A DNA stretch of 64,000 nt. Source: CAYZJR01 sp964503045 (GTDB lineage Bacteria > Cyanobacteriota > Vampirovibrionia > Obscuribacterales > Obscuribacteraceae). Of the stretch, positions 36,290-44,820 are shown piece after piece (within the stretch, counting starts at the first letter, position 1; the number at the start of each line of letters is the position of its first letter). The stretch is taken from positions 80,948 through 144,947 of the forward strand of contig CAZCZI010000007.1 in assembly GCA_964503045.1 (NCBI GenBank), given 5' to 3'. The position numbers and the translations under genes were made by a program. Under the pieces are notes generated by a model. That model was not told the origin of the DNA. It did not search any database and saw nothing but the letters and a program-made list of their open reading frames with translations.

Positions 36290-36838
36290 GTGTCGACTAA
36301 CAGGAAACCTACACAGAGATTGGTGGTGGAAACTCTTTGGTTGGCTTCCAATGGTCATGATGGAGCCAGTTGCCAGAGCATCAAGGCAATGCTCGAAGGG
36401 CTAGATGGCGATCGGCATGGGGGTTTTACAAAGCCTGCCGACGCTCGTGACCCTGGAATAAAGCGTGGCACCCCTGTCAGAAACTGGCGGCAGTGGTCGG
36501 CTGTCAGCGTTGAAGATCTCGAAATAATCGCCAAAAACCTCTCAATTCCTCATGTGAAGCCAGAATGGCTGATGGCAAACATCTGCTTTTCCGGCATGGA
36601 CAACTTCACACAAATGGCTCGAGGAGCCAAGATTCTCTTTCCAAGTGGAGCGATTCTTCATGTTGAGGCGGAAAACGAGCCGTGCTTAGGACCAGGAAAG
36701 AAGATTCAGCATCATTTCAAGCAAGTTTCTGCCGGTCAGTTTCCCAAGGCGGCGATGGGTTTGCGCGGAATTGTCGGAGTGGTCTACTGCGCCGGAGACA
36801 TCAATGTCGGCGACGTCGCCATAGTTCACTACGAGTGA
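36290..36838 (+). CDS. MOSC-domain protein
   Basis: The protein (182 aa) has features of MOSC proteins, which handle molybdenum cofactor sulfur or reduce N-hydroxylated compounds: RNWRQWSAVSVEDLEIIA, MANICFSGMDNF, LFPSGAILHVE and a conserved cysteine in ENEPCLGPGK, followed by the C-terminal GVVYCAGDINVGDVA strand pair. The GTG at 36290 has GAGGAG five bases upstream, overlapping the stop of the phosphoesterase gene. No molybdenum cofactor gene is nearby, so the substrate is open. Confidence 0.8.
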   Translation: MSTNRKPTQRLVVETLWLASNGHDGASCQSIKAMLEGLDGDRHGGFTKPADARDPGIKRGTPVRNWRQWSAVSVEDLEIIAKNLSIPHVKPEWLMANICFSGMDNFTQMARGAKILFPSGAILHVEAENEPCLGPGKKIQHHFKQVSAGQFPKAAMGLRGIVGVVYCAGDINVGDVAIVHYE

Positions 36839-36971
36839 ATCTTGCTTGAAATTTGGCGCTGAAAATTGGGATTCTGCTTAACTCCTGTTAAGCGAAATCG
36901 GGTCTCCCTGAGAGATTCCATAGCATGGAGTCGGGTTACAATTTGTCGGAAGGGTAATCAGGTGGCAAGAC

Positions 36972-37859
36972 ATGAAGTCCGTCTTACATTTGCTTTTTTG
37001 TTTCATCATCGTTTTGATGACGCATTTTACGCATGCACACGCACAAACCGATCCGTCGTTAGCGCAAATGAGTAAGTTGGAAACGACTATATTTTCGCAT
37101 TCGTTTGGTTCTGATCCATTAGATAAACGATTGACACGGTTGGAACATTTCGTTTTCGGTGATACCAAAGACGGTACTACTGCCGATCGGTTAAAGGCAA
37201 TGGAGACTGTGTTGGGACCATCTCATTCTGGTAATTCTGGGGTTGCGAAGACACCACAAAACCAACAGCTTGCGTACAATCCGACACCGCCTGGTGAAGT
37301 GCCGATAGTCAGCGACATGACTGACCCACCAGCACAATATCCGCATATCACGACACTGGAAAAACAGATTCTCGGACAAACCTATGAATCGGAAGGACCT
37401 TCCGCGCGCTTAAAGCGGCTTGAACTCAAAGCTTTTGGAGCCCCATCTGAAAGTCCAGATATGAGTGCAAGAACTGACGCACTAGAAGATTATGCTGAAA
37501 GACGGCTGAAGACGAAACCGTTTATTCCAAGCCAAGATATGGTTAGAGCGGTTGAAGCACCTGATTATGGTGACGCAGGCGATGCGCCGCCGCCGGAAGA
37601 TCCGTTGGCGTCACAGCCTGAACCTCCGCCTTCGAGCGCACGCACACTCTCGCGTGTAGCCTGGTGCGAAAAACATCTTTTCGGAAAGACGTTTCCAGAG
37701 ATGCACCTGCTGCCGCGCCTTCATCAGCTCAATGCCGAGTTGTTTCCCAAAGACAAAGAGAAAGACATTCAGTTGATGGATCGCCTTGATGTCATCGTGA
37801 AGGCCGTTGTTTTGAAACAACATCCTCCGCATCCGAACGATATTGCACAGGCTAACTAA
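36972..37859 (+). CDS. Secreted protein with three LExxxFG/RLxRLE repeats
   Basis: A signal peptide (hydrophobic LLFCFIIVLM, cleavage near AHAQ) leads a 295-aa protein. Three repeats of about 50 residues follow: LETTIFSHSFGSDPLDKRL, LEKQILGQTYESEGPSARL and CEKHLFGKTFPEMHLLPRL. Each continues with a second amphipathic segment of RLE...FG or LNAELF type. They are separated by Pro-rich linkers. Similar repeats occur in exported proteins of cyanobacteria and their relatives; no function is known to me. Its stop overlaps the convergent ceramidase-like gene by four bases. Confidence 0.8.
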   Translation: MKSVLHLLFCFIIVLMTHFTHAHAQTDPSLAQMSKLETTIFSHSFGSDPLDKRLTRLEHFVFGDTKDGTTADRLKAMETVLGPSHSGNSGVAKTPQNQQLAYNPTPPGEVPIVSDMTDPPAQYPHITTLEKQILGQTYESEGPSARLKRLELKAFGAPSESPDMSARTDALEDYAERRLKTKPFIPSQDMVRAVEAPDYGDAGDAPPPEDPLASQPEPPPSSARTLSRVAWCEKHLFGKTFPEMHLLPRLHQLNAELFPKDKEKDIQLMDRLDVIVKAVVLKQHPPHPNDIAQAN

Positions 37860-39268
37860 GATTCGCCGTTTTTAGAGAGTCGATCGAACAACCGGGTCAA
37901 TACGTCATAGAAATATTCGCCACACCATGGTCCGGTGAAGTTTTCCTCTCTTGATTCGAAAGTCTGTTGGTCGTAACGTTGACGTGTGATGAGATAGCCG
38001 ATGTAGTCACCATTGAAGCTCGTGATCACTGGCTTCAGTGCTTTTTTACTCGCGCTTACGCTCAGTTGTTGTGCTAATTCGCCGCTGAAATCTGATGGCG
38101 TTCCAAACAGAATTAGATCTCCAATTCGCAACGCATGAATATAACTTTGATTGCTGTGAAGATGAGATGCCGTAATTGGCGAAAGCCCCAAGCCATCAAT
38201 TAATTTGATTCGATATTGAGCTTCTGGAATATCTACCAGCAATATCCAACTTCCAAGTGCAATCTTGCTTTTGCAGTCAGCATCATGTGCCGTTAACACG
38301 GGACGAACGCGCGCACAAATGAGATCGGCAATTTGTTTCGCATTCTCGTCTTGATTGTCTGCCACGTGGGCGGGTCCCATGGTTCCTACCGCACCGGCAG
38401 CGAACATGCAAACTCCGCCAAACTCTTTTTCAATATCTGCTTGAAGAAAGGTTGGATAATCACCACTGATTTGATGATTTTGATTGTCCAAACATGTTGC
38501 ATGCGGCGATGCAATCAAGAGCGTCGCAAGTGATTTGTCGTCTTGCAAAATGCGCACAAAGTCAACTTCTTCAAAACCTTTCAGCTTCGCATCGCTGCGG
38601 TTGCGCGTGATGTTTACCCATTTAGGATCTCCGAGCATGACGCCTGTGCACACCTTGGCGCTGTGCAGATTTTTTCTGCTTTCTAAAATGACATCCGCTA
38701 CTTGTTGGCTTAACCGATCGAGAATTTTTTCAGAGAACGAACCTAAAACAAATTCTTCAATCAAGCCCTTAGCATATCCACCTGGACCGCTGTGAGTGTG
38801 CGTTGCCGTGAAGTAGATTTCTTCTTCTTTGAGGTTTGTTCGGCGAATGATTTCCGAGCGAATTTGCGGCAGAAACAACAAAATATCTGCACTAACTATT
38901 GATACGAATTTGCCGCCGACTTTGAGACTTATCGACTTTGCAAACAGCTTATCTTTGATACCAGTGCTTTCTTTGGGCAGACGTCCACTGTAGCCCGCCA
39001 TTGGTTCACCGACAGGCGGTGTAATTTCCTTGACGGCAACAGCTGCCTCCACTGTTCCTTCTTGAGTATCTACCGGCAAACGCGCAATGCGGTCGAAAGT
39101 CATTTGCGCATAAGGCATGTCCATGTAATGCGACCAGTTTATTGGCCACGGCCCGATTAGCACCACGAACGCGAATGAGAGCAACAGAAAAACCCACAGC
39201 CAAATCGTCCTTTTGCCGGAAATTGTGAGTTTTGATTTGATGTCCGGCAGGTTGCCGAAAATGTTCAC
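37856..39268 (-). CDS. Neutral-ceramidase-like hydrolase with membrane anchor
   Basis: The protein (470 aa from a GTG at 39268) has one N-terminal membrane segment (TIWLWVFLLLSFAFVVLIG) and then the neutral/alkaline ceramidase N-terminal domain. Visible are VAVKEITPPVGEPMAGY, ATHTHSGPGGY (a zinc-site and active-site motif, usually THTHSGPGGY) and PHATCLDNQNHQISGDYPTF, equivalent to the family's substrate-site strand. A C-terminal immunoglobulin-like domain, present in Pseudomonas ceramidase, is not apparent. Substrates may be ceramide-like N-acyl lipids or other amides. The start is uncertain: an upstream TTG at 39358 overlaps the preceding gene, and the GTG has only AGAGAG as ribosome site. 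Confidence 0.78.
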   Translation of the reverse strand: MNIFGNLPDIKSKLTISGKRTIWLWVFLLLSFAFVVLIGPWPINWSHYMDMPYAQMTFDRIARLPVDTQEGTVEAAVAVKEITPPVGEPMAGYSGRLPKESTGIKDKLFAKSISLKVGGKFVSIVSADILLFLPQIRSEIIRRTNLKEEEIYFTATHTHSGPGGYAKGLIEEFVLGSFSEKILDRLSQQVADVILESRKNLHSAKVCTGVMLGDPKWVNITRNRSDAKLKGFEEVDFVRILQDDKSLATLLIASPHATCLDNQNHQISGDYPTFLQADIEKEFGGVCMFAAGAVGTMGPAHVADNQDENAKQIADLICARVRPVLTAHDADCKSKIALGSWILLVDIPEAQYRIKLIDGLGLSPITASHLHSNQSYIHALRIGDLILFGTPSDFSGELAQQLSVSASKKALKPVITSFNGDYIGYLITRQRYDQQTFESREENFTGPWCGEYFYDVLTRLFDRLSKNGES

Positions 39269-39333
39269 ATGCTCTCTGCGATCGGTGTCGATGAAAGAGC
39301 TTACAGCACCTGGCGCGCCACGACAATACTTGC

Positions 39334-39675
39334 TTACTTTAACCCGTATCGGCCCCAATCTAGAAGAGGAAATTGATACTGCGCTATTGGCTGCTGATAC
39401 ACGTTTGGATGACCACCTTCGGTTATGAATGGTCTGTCGACGCTGACCAAGGCGTTTTCGAAAAACCCGGGTCCTTGCGAACGATAAATGTTGAGATCGG
39501 AGCCCACTCCCGGGCGTTCCATTTGCCGAATATGGCTCACCATGGCAATGAACGTGTTTCTGTCCATATTAGCCATGTCACCGCGAAGTCTGTTGGCTGC
39601 TTCATGATCTTGACCTGAGTCGAGCAGATAAGCAACGTATTTTGATTCCTGCTCAAAGTAGCTGTTGTCGGACAT
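39334..39675 (-). CDS. Small hypothetical protein, 113 aa
   Basis: GAGG stands six bases before the ATG. The protein is soluble. The first half looks helical (YVAYLLDSGQDHEAANRLRGDMANMDRNTF) and the second half is rich in Pro, Gly and aromatic residues, ending in QFPLLDWGRYGLK. No family is recognised. It lies 83 bp downstream of the MoxR/beta-propeller operon on the same strand, and the ceramidase-like gene follows, so it may be the last gene of that transcript or the first of its own. Confidence 0.65.
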   Translation of the reverse strand: MSDNSYFEQESKYVAYLLDSGQDHEAANRLRGDMANMDRNTFIAMVSHIRQMERPGVGSDLNIYRSQGPGFFENALVSVDRPFITEGGHPNVYQQPIAQYQFPLLDWGRYGLK

Positions 39676-39758
39676 ACTGAACCTCGCAAATATAGTTAGG
39701 CAGCAAACACCATACTGCCGTCAACGTGAAAAGAGTGTGTGATCGTGTGGAAAATACG

Positions 39759-42563
39759 TTAAACGCGAGTGCTGTTTAATAGTGTTCCATGGTGCAAGTC
39801 GATGACGACCAACCGTCCGAGATCATCACAAAGCGCAAGCGTGTCGTTGACGAGTCGAGCGTTGAGTCTAACTGTCCCGTTGAAGTGTATTCTCGCTCTG
39901 ACAGCGGCTGCAGCGATGTTGATTAAATAGCAAGTCGCAACTGGTGTAGGACCACTTGGGTCTGTTCTCGGCACCACTGCTGCCAGCCAACTGTTGTTTG
40001 CGACGAGTTCGCATTCTCGGCCATAACTTCTGGGAAAAGTAGAGGGTATCTGAGTTCCGCGAATCTTAATCGCCACTACATCCTCTTCATGACCATTTAC
40101 CGCTGATTCGATCAGATCACCTGCAGGAGTTACAGTGCAACTGAGAAATCCTGGCGTTCGATTCATATGGGTTTGATCCATACGCGCGCGCAAAACCATT
40201 CCCGGCACATCACATCTCCACACCTCGGTTTTCACAGCGGGCGTTTCAACTGGTCTGCCGAACATATCTTGTGTGATCAAGCCAGATGTAATAAAGGAAC
40301 AAGTATCAGTTGATCCAACAATCTGCGTCACCTTAGTCACAACGTTTGGCATAATCCAGAGAACTTTGAAACGGTCTGCGATGGCATCGACGATGTAGAG
40401 TTGATCGCCTTTTGCTGCATACCAGACTGAACCGTCATAGTTGTTGGCAAAGACATCGATGAGAGCTTCACCGAGATATTCCGCTTTTCCGGAGACGAAA
40501 TCGATGCGAGTGAGGCGTTTGGCATCGCCACGATTCGCGACTGCGATTACTCTGTCTCCATGATGTGATACCACGAGCCTGTCGGCGGGTATCGATAAGT
40601 GTCTCAGGGTCTGCCCTTCACGGCCGAGCAAACATACCCCTGCCTCGCCTAGAGCCACGATTGAGTTTCCATTTCTCAAACAGGAACAATCATAAATGGT
40701 GTTGATGCCAACATCATTTTCGGAGATTATATAATTGATGGGTTCTAAGACTAATGGAAGCGGCGTGAGGGTTTGCTCAGTTTTGCACGCACTGACATCG
40801 GTTTGTAGGCCCGCATCGTTTGAGGAGTGGAGGAGCTGTTTCAATACCTTTTTGTTAAGCGCAACGTATCCGCGACTCTCGTCTGCTAGTGTCGCTCGCA
40901 GTGCCGCCCTCATTAAAACGTGTGCTTCGTTACTTCGCAGTAGGCTCGACTTTGCTAGTTCGAGCGTGAAGGTGTGACGCGCAGGTGCCAACTCGCGACT
41001 CTCATCTTCTAGAAGTCTAAGTGCATACTCTTTCAGCTCCGGCCAGTCTTCAGAAGGCAAGGGAATGAGCCAACTCGCCAGCAGCTGTCCCGAATTTGGA
41101 TCACCAAGTTCTAAAGCTAGTTTCGTCCATTTTAGGCTGAGGTGCGAAAGTGCTGGAGTGTTTGCGACCATCGCAGCCTTGGCGTAATCACCTGATTCGG
41201 CAAGATGGGTTGCCCAAATGGTTCGTAATGCATTTGCTAAGTCCGGATGTTCTTTCTGGAGGAGTTTCACTGCTTCTGCAAAACATCCTGATTTGCGAGC
41301 AATCAGTGCGGCACGTTTTGGATTGTTTGCCAAAATCCAGAGTCTGACGATGTATTCCGGTTTCAATTCGCGAGATTCGGCAAGTTTCGCGGCTGTTTCG
41401 TAGCGCTTATGCTTTTCGAGAAATGCCATTGCTTCGGTCGGCTCTTTCAAAAGTTCTGCAATGACAAATGCGGCTTCATCGATTCTTCCTGCTGCCTCCA
41501 AGCGCTCGAATGCATTTCGATACATGCGACGCATTCGTTCGTACAAGTCTTCGCCGGAAACAATGAGGCCCGCGCTCTGATTTTGAGGACCAAGATTTAG
41601 ATTAAGATCCTTTCGAGGAGTCGGAATTCCCAGCGACGGAATGGCTCGACCGCGCGAGTCTTTTTCCAGTGGAATGGCATAACGCAACGCCTCACTCCAA
41701 TCGCCGCGTTCAAACTTGTCTAGCATGTCGTACATGTATGCTGCTTGTTTTTTGTGGAAGAAATCGGCGATTCCGGTGGCTGACATGAGCTTGTACAATT
41801 GAACGCGAAGATTGAAAATCAAATCGCTGTCCTCACCAGTGCCGCTTTGCTGCGGGGGCGCTGGAGTTCCAAATTGCTGAGCGGATTGACGGCCAGTACC
41901 TTGGGGCTGTTGTGGCGTTTGAAACAAAGATCGAAGCCAGCGTTCGAAACCGGACGGTTGTTCTTCCCGATTTTGTCGTTGTCCTTGCCCAGCTTGACCA
42001 GGGTTTTGGGCCTCTCTCCGCAGCTGTTCCATGAATTCCTGCATTTCCGGCGCTGCCGCAGGAATGCCGCGAAACTCGTCGCGAGGATTGAAGCTTTCTG
42101 ATTTAATCTCTGGTGTGGTGGCAGAAGGTTTCACCTTGGGTGGTGTCACCTTGAGTTCAGAGTATGCTTCCAAATCGAACCAGGCGGACGGATCTTCTTC
42201 GTTATCGAGATTTTCGATGCGAACATCTCCGGCTTTCGCGCGCACTAAAGATCTGTTGGGGGGACGCAACTGCTTCACTTGCTTTTCCGTGAGCGGAATG
42301 GACATGAGTGGCGCCGCTGCCGATAAATTGAGCGCTGACAACGGTAAGCCTTGCGACTCATTGCAAAATATTGGAATCGGTTTTGGTAAAACCAGGACCA
42401 GCGCGTCTGGAAGCTTGAATACTTTCGAGCCGGCAGTCCACATCGACATAATTCGCATGCGCGCGGCATCTAACTCAATGAATTCCAAATCGAACAATAA
42501 CCCGGAGGCACTTATGAATCCGTGATGCACAACAGACTTGAGTGGAGAGAATCGTGGCTTCAT
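39759..42563 (-). CDS. Conflict-system protein: bpX6-like domain, helical solenoid, C-terminal beta-propeller
   Basis: The protein has 934 aa from the ATG at 42563, six bases after the upstream stop; the ATG at 42629 inside that gene is possible. The N-terminal 130 residues (VVHHGFISASGLLFDLEF, then GLPLSALNLSAAAPL) look like the bpX6-type domain of MoxR-vWA-beta-propeller ternary systems. A Pro/Gln-rich linker follows, then an alpha-solenoid (DLYERMRRMYRNAFERLEAAGRIDEA, EKHKRYETAAKLAES and so on). The last 330 residues have beta-propeller blades such as GNSIVALGEAGVCLLGREGQ, YDGSVWYAAKGDQLYIVD and DTLALCDDLGRLVVIDL. No signal peptide or catalytic motif is seen. It is the last and largest gene of the operon headed by the MoxR ATPase, and by analogy would be a scaffold or sensor. 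Confidence 0.75.
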   Translation of the reverse strand: MKPRFSPLKSVVHHGFISASGLLFDLEFIELDAARMRIMSMWTAGSKVFKLPDALVLVLPKPIPIFCNESQGLPLSALNLSAAAPLMSIPLTEKQVKQLRPPNRSLVRAKAGDVRIENLDNEEDPSAWFDLEAYSELKVTPPKVKPSATTPEIKSESFNPRDEFRGIPAAAPEMQEFMEQLRREAQNPGQAGQGQRQNREEQPSGFERWLRSLFQTPQQPQGTGRQSAQQFGTPAPPQQSGTGEDSDLIFNLRVQLYKLMSATGIADFFHKKQAAYMYDMLDKFERGDWSEALRYAIPLEKDSRGRAIPSLGIPTPRKDLNLNLGPQNQSAGLIVSGEDLYERMRRMYRNAFERLEAAGRIDEAAFVIAELLKEPTEAMAFLEKHKRYETAAKLAESRELKPEYIVRLWILANNPKRAALIARKSGCFAEAVKLLQKEHPDLANALRTIWATHLAESGDYAKAAMVANTPALSHLSLKWTKLALELGDPNSGQLLASWLIPLPSEDWPELKEYALRLLEDESRELAPARHTFTLELAKSSLLRSNEAHVLMRAALRATLADESRGYVALNKKVLKQLLHSSNDAGLQTDVSACKTEQTLTPLPLVLEPINYIISENDVGINTIYDCSCLRNGNSIVALGEAGVCLLGREGQTLRHLSIPADRLVVSHHGDRVIAVANRGDAKRLTRIDFVSGKAEYLGEALIDVFANNYDGSVWYAAKGDQLYIVDAIADRFKVLWIMPNVVTKVTQIVGSTDTCSFITSGLITQDMFGRPVETPAVKTEVWRCDVPGMVLRARMDQTHMNRTPGFLSCTVTPAGDLIESAVNGHEEDVVAIKIRGTQIPSTFPRSYGRECELVANNSWLAAVVPRTDPSGPTPVATCYLINIAAAAVRARIHFNGTVRLNARLVNDTLALCDDLGRLVVIDLHHGTLLNSTRV

Positions 42564-42568
42564 GATGT

Positions 42569-44374
42569 TTAGACCGAGCCTCTCTCTGCCAGTTCGTAAC
42601 GATTCTCTGTATGGAGGTATTTCTGCCATCGGTCTCCGTCCATCCAGTACAAGAACAGGTTACCCTCTTGGTTGAGATACGTGATGATATTGCTTGTGCT
42701 ACATGAAATGCTGGTAATCGGTGCTTCCGGTGATTCGGGCAAATAAAGCTGCCAATCAGGAGCTAGTATGTACGGCTTGGTTCGTGTGGAGTCCAAAACG
42801 ATCAAGCCTGGGGTCTTCTCCAACCATTTGCCGACAACACCAAATACGGTACTGTCAATGGGTACGTCTATATGCGTGTTCTTTTCAACGTCTTTAACAG
42901 TCCATGCACCACCTGTAGTTTCATATGCTATAAGTCCAAATGCTGAATCGGAGTACCGTCCGCCATACCCTATTTGAATGTTGGAGTATCGCGCAGGAAG
43001 TTTCAGAGGCAATATCTTGCTGTAGTCTACGTAGTTGAGGACCGTGATATTCTCGTCTGACTCTTGCGCGTAAATGATTCCACGACCCTTAATCCAAAAT
43101 TGATCGGGCGACGCAGCTCGCACAACCGGACAATCCTCCTCGTCCATGTGATCCAATCTTAGTTCGATCAAGTTGTTGTGCAGTATCAAGCATGCGCGGT
43201 CATGTCTCGTGAACGGAGAGGGTGCAAGCACTGCAAGGGGGGCCTGCCCTGACATTTCTTCTTCTGTTAGAGAGAACGGAAGCTTCGCAGTTATAATGTC
43301 ATGTTGATCTTTGCCGCCAATCATTTCGATGCGCAGTGAACTTTCGTCGACGCATTCAACAAGAACTGCGGCACGATTTAACATGTCAATGCCGGCAGCG
43401 ACTAGAGGACGGTGCGTGGAGTTGGAATAGATTCTTTGTTTCAATGCACCGTCAGACGGATTTCGCGGTGTCTTGTATGCAATGATCGAACCCTCACCGG
43501 CTCTGACAAGAAAGTGGGCCATTCCATTGTGTGCAACCAGTCCGTCAGTGTGCTTTGGCAGATTCAATCTTCCGGTTCTGCTTGCTTTCGGCACAGGCAA
43601 GAATGGGTCGCGCAAAAGTCTTACACAAAGTGATGGAGCTGGTAATGGAAGCGTGAATTTTACTTCCTTCCCCCCGTGTGCCTTAAATGTAGTTTGCAGT
43701 GCTGCCACTTCAGGTTCCAAAACATCCTCAATTGTCAGGCGCGCCGCTTTCGACTGTGCGAAAAATTTCGACAGGCGTTTTCCACCAATAATGTAAGTAT
43801 TGGCCAGTTCGCCTTTGCACTGCAAGAGCCAGTTGTATACATCTTCTGCGCTAACTTCCTTTGTGCATCGATGGTTGAGAAAAGCCTCCAAGTCTGCCTT
43901 TGTCACGGTGTTGGTAAGACCAACTTGCGGCTTTTGCAAAATTCCCCACTGAATGCTGCGCCCCATCGAATCGGCTCGTCGTGCAAGAACAATCAACATC
44001 GCGAGCTGTGCAATGCGCGGGCTGCCTAGTTGATTTGCACCACTGTCGAAAAGTGCCATAATGCGAGGCTGCCCTGTAGGAGTCTTTCGCGCGATTTCGA
44101 TGTAAGACTGCTCGCCTGCCGTGTGACGTCTAAGGAATTCGTCGGGGAATTCATCTGCCAGCAACCATTCCGAGATCAATAGACGTTCATAACTCCCTCT
44201 GCGCGCAATGCCGTCATAACCCTCAGGCTCGTCTGAATCGCTAAACATCGCACTTTCGGTAGGACCAAGTACTCTTTCGAGACGCTGCACAATCGGTGCC
44301 AACGACTCAGACAGCACCGTCGGAAAGAGGCTCAGATATGATGCCCATGGCGCTAGCGCAGAAGGTAGTTGCAT
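42569..44374 (-). CDS. Conflict-system protein: degenerate vWA domain plus beta-propeller
   Basis: The protein has 601 aa. The N-terminal half has a von Willebrand A-like fold: YSYERLL-type helix, strand RIMALFD with Asp110 (FDSGANQLGSPR, in place of DxSxS), then AQLAMLIVLARRADSM and IQWGILQKP. Metal binding is therefore weakened or altered. The C-terminal 340 residues are propeller-like, with repeats such as RAAVLVECVDESSLRIEM, RACLILHNNLIELRLDH and GNLFLYWMDGDRWQKYL. The start codon overlaps the stop of the upstream gene by one base (TAATG), which shows translational coupling. In the ternary systems this would be the vWA partner that a MoxR ATPase remodels. Confidence 0.75.
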   Translation of the reverse strand: MQLPSALAPWASYLSLFPTVLSESLAPIVQRLERVLGPTESAMFSDSDEPEGYDGIARRGSYERLLISEWLLADEFPDEFLRRHTAGEQSYIEIARKTPTGQPRIMALFDSGANQLGSPRIAQLAMLIVLARRADSMGRSIQWGILQKPQVGLTNTVTKADLEAFLNHRCTKEVSAEDVYNWLLQCKGELANTYIIGGKRLSKFFAQSKAARLTIEDVLEPEVAALQTTFKAHGGKEVKFTLPLPAPSLCVRLLRDPFLPVPKASRTGRLNLPKHTDGLVAHNGMAHFLVRAGEGSIIAYKTPRNPSDGALKQRIYSNSTHRPLVAAGIDMLNRAAVLVECVDESSLRIEMIGGKDQHDIITAKLPFSLTEEEMSGQAPLAVLAPSPFTRHDRACLILHNNLIELRLDHMDEEDCPVVRAASPDQFWIKGRGIIYAQESDENITVLNYVDYSKILPLKLPARYSNIQIGYGGRYSDSAFGLIAYETTGGAWTVKDVEKNTHIDVPIDSTVFGVVGKWLEKTPGLIVLDSTRTKPYILAPDWQLYLPESPEAPITSISCSTSNIITYLNQEGNLFLYWMDGDRWQKYLHTENRYELAERGSV

Positions 44375-44808
44375 TACAACTTCTCCGAATACTTTCGCAG
44401 GCTGTCTGTATTTGTGATGAATGACTCGGAAAGCGAAAATACCGCTGGCACCGTAGGCAATACCGCAAGTGGAGGTTTGACTCTCGGAAATTTGTTGTTA
44501 AATGCGCGTTCGAAAATTTGAATTGGAATTGAGGGAGTCAGATTAGTTGGAAGGAACAAGTTTGATCCTGGTTGACTGCCTAAGAAGATGGCGCCGTCAG
44601 ACCAGGGCAAATCTTCTTCGGCTGCCATTGCCACCAAGATGTTTTCACCGAAGACGAAACGAACGCGCTTGACTGTCGTTTCTTCGCGTAAAGAGAGTCG
44701 GTAGACGAGTTGTTTGATGCAGTCACTCCCGTACGCTGCTACCGCCGTCGGTGCAAGCGGTGGATCTCTGTGAAGCCATTTGATGGGCAATAAGCCCTGG
44801 GCAGTCAT
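44374..44808 (-). CDS. Small conflict-system protein, bpX5-like
   Basis: The 144-aa protein reads LLPIKWLHRDPPLAPTAVAAYGSD, then VRFVFGENILVAM, LPWSDGAIFLGSQPG, LFLPTNLTPSIPIQIFERAF. This succession (WL..P...PtAvAa.G, LPW.DG..yLG, LLPT.L.P..P) matches what I remember of the bpX5 domain from MoxR-vWA-beta-propeller ternary systems; I cannot run the profile. GAGGTG is five bases before the ATG and the gap to the MoxR stop is 12 bp. The role is unknown; it may link the ATPase to the vWA/propeller protein. Confidence 0.72.
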   Translation of the reverse strand: MTAQGLLPIKWLHRDPPLAPTAVAAYGSDCIKQLVYRLSLREETTVKRVRFVFGENILVAMAAEEDLPWSDGAIFLGSQPGSNLFLPTNLTPSIPIQIFERAFNNKFPRVKPPLAVLPTVPAVFSLSESFITNTDSLRKYSEKL

Positions 44809-44820
44809 GGCGACACCTCT

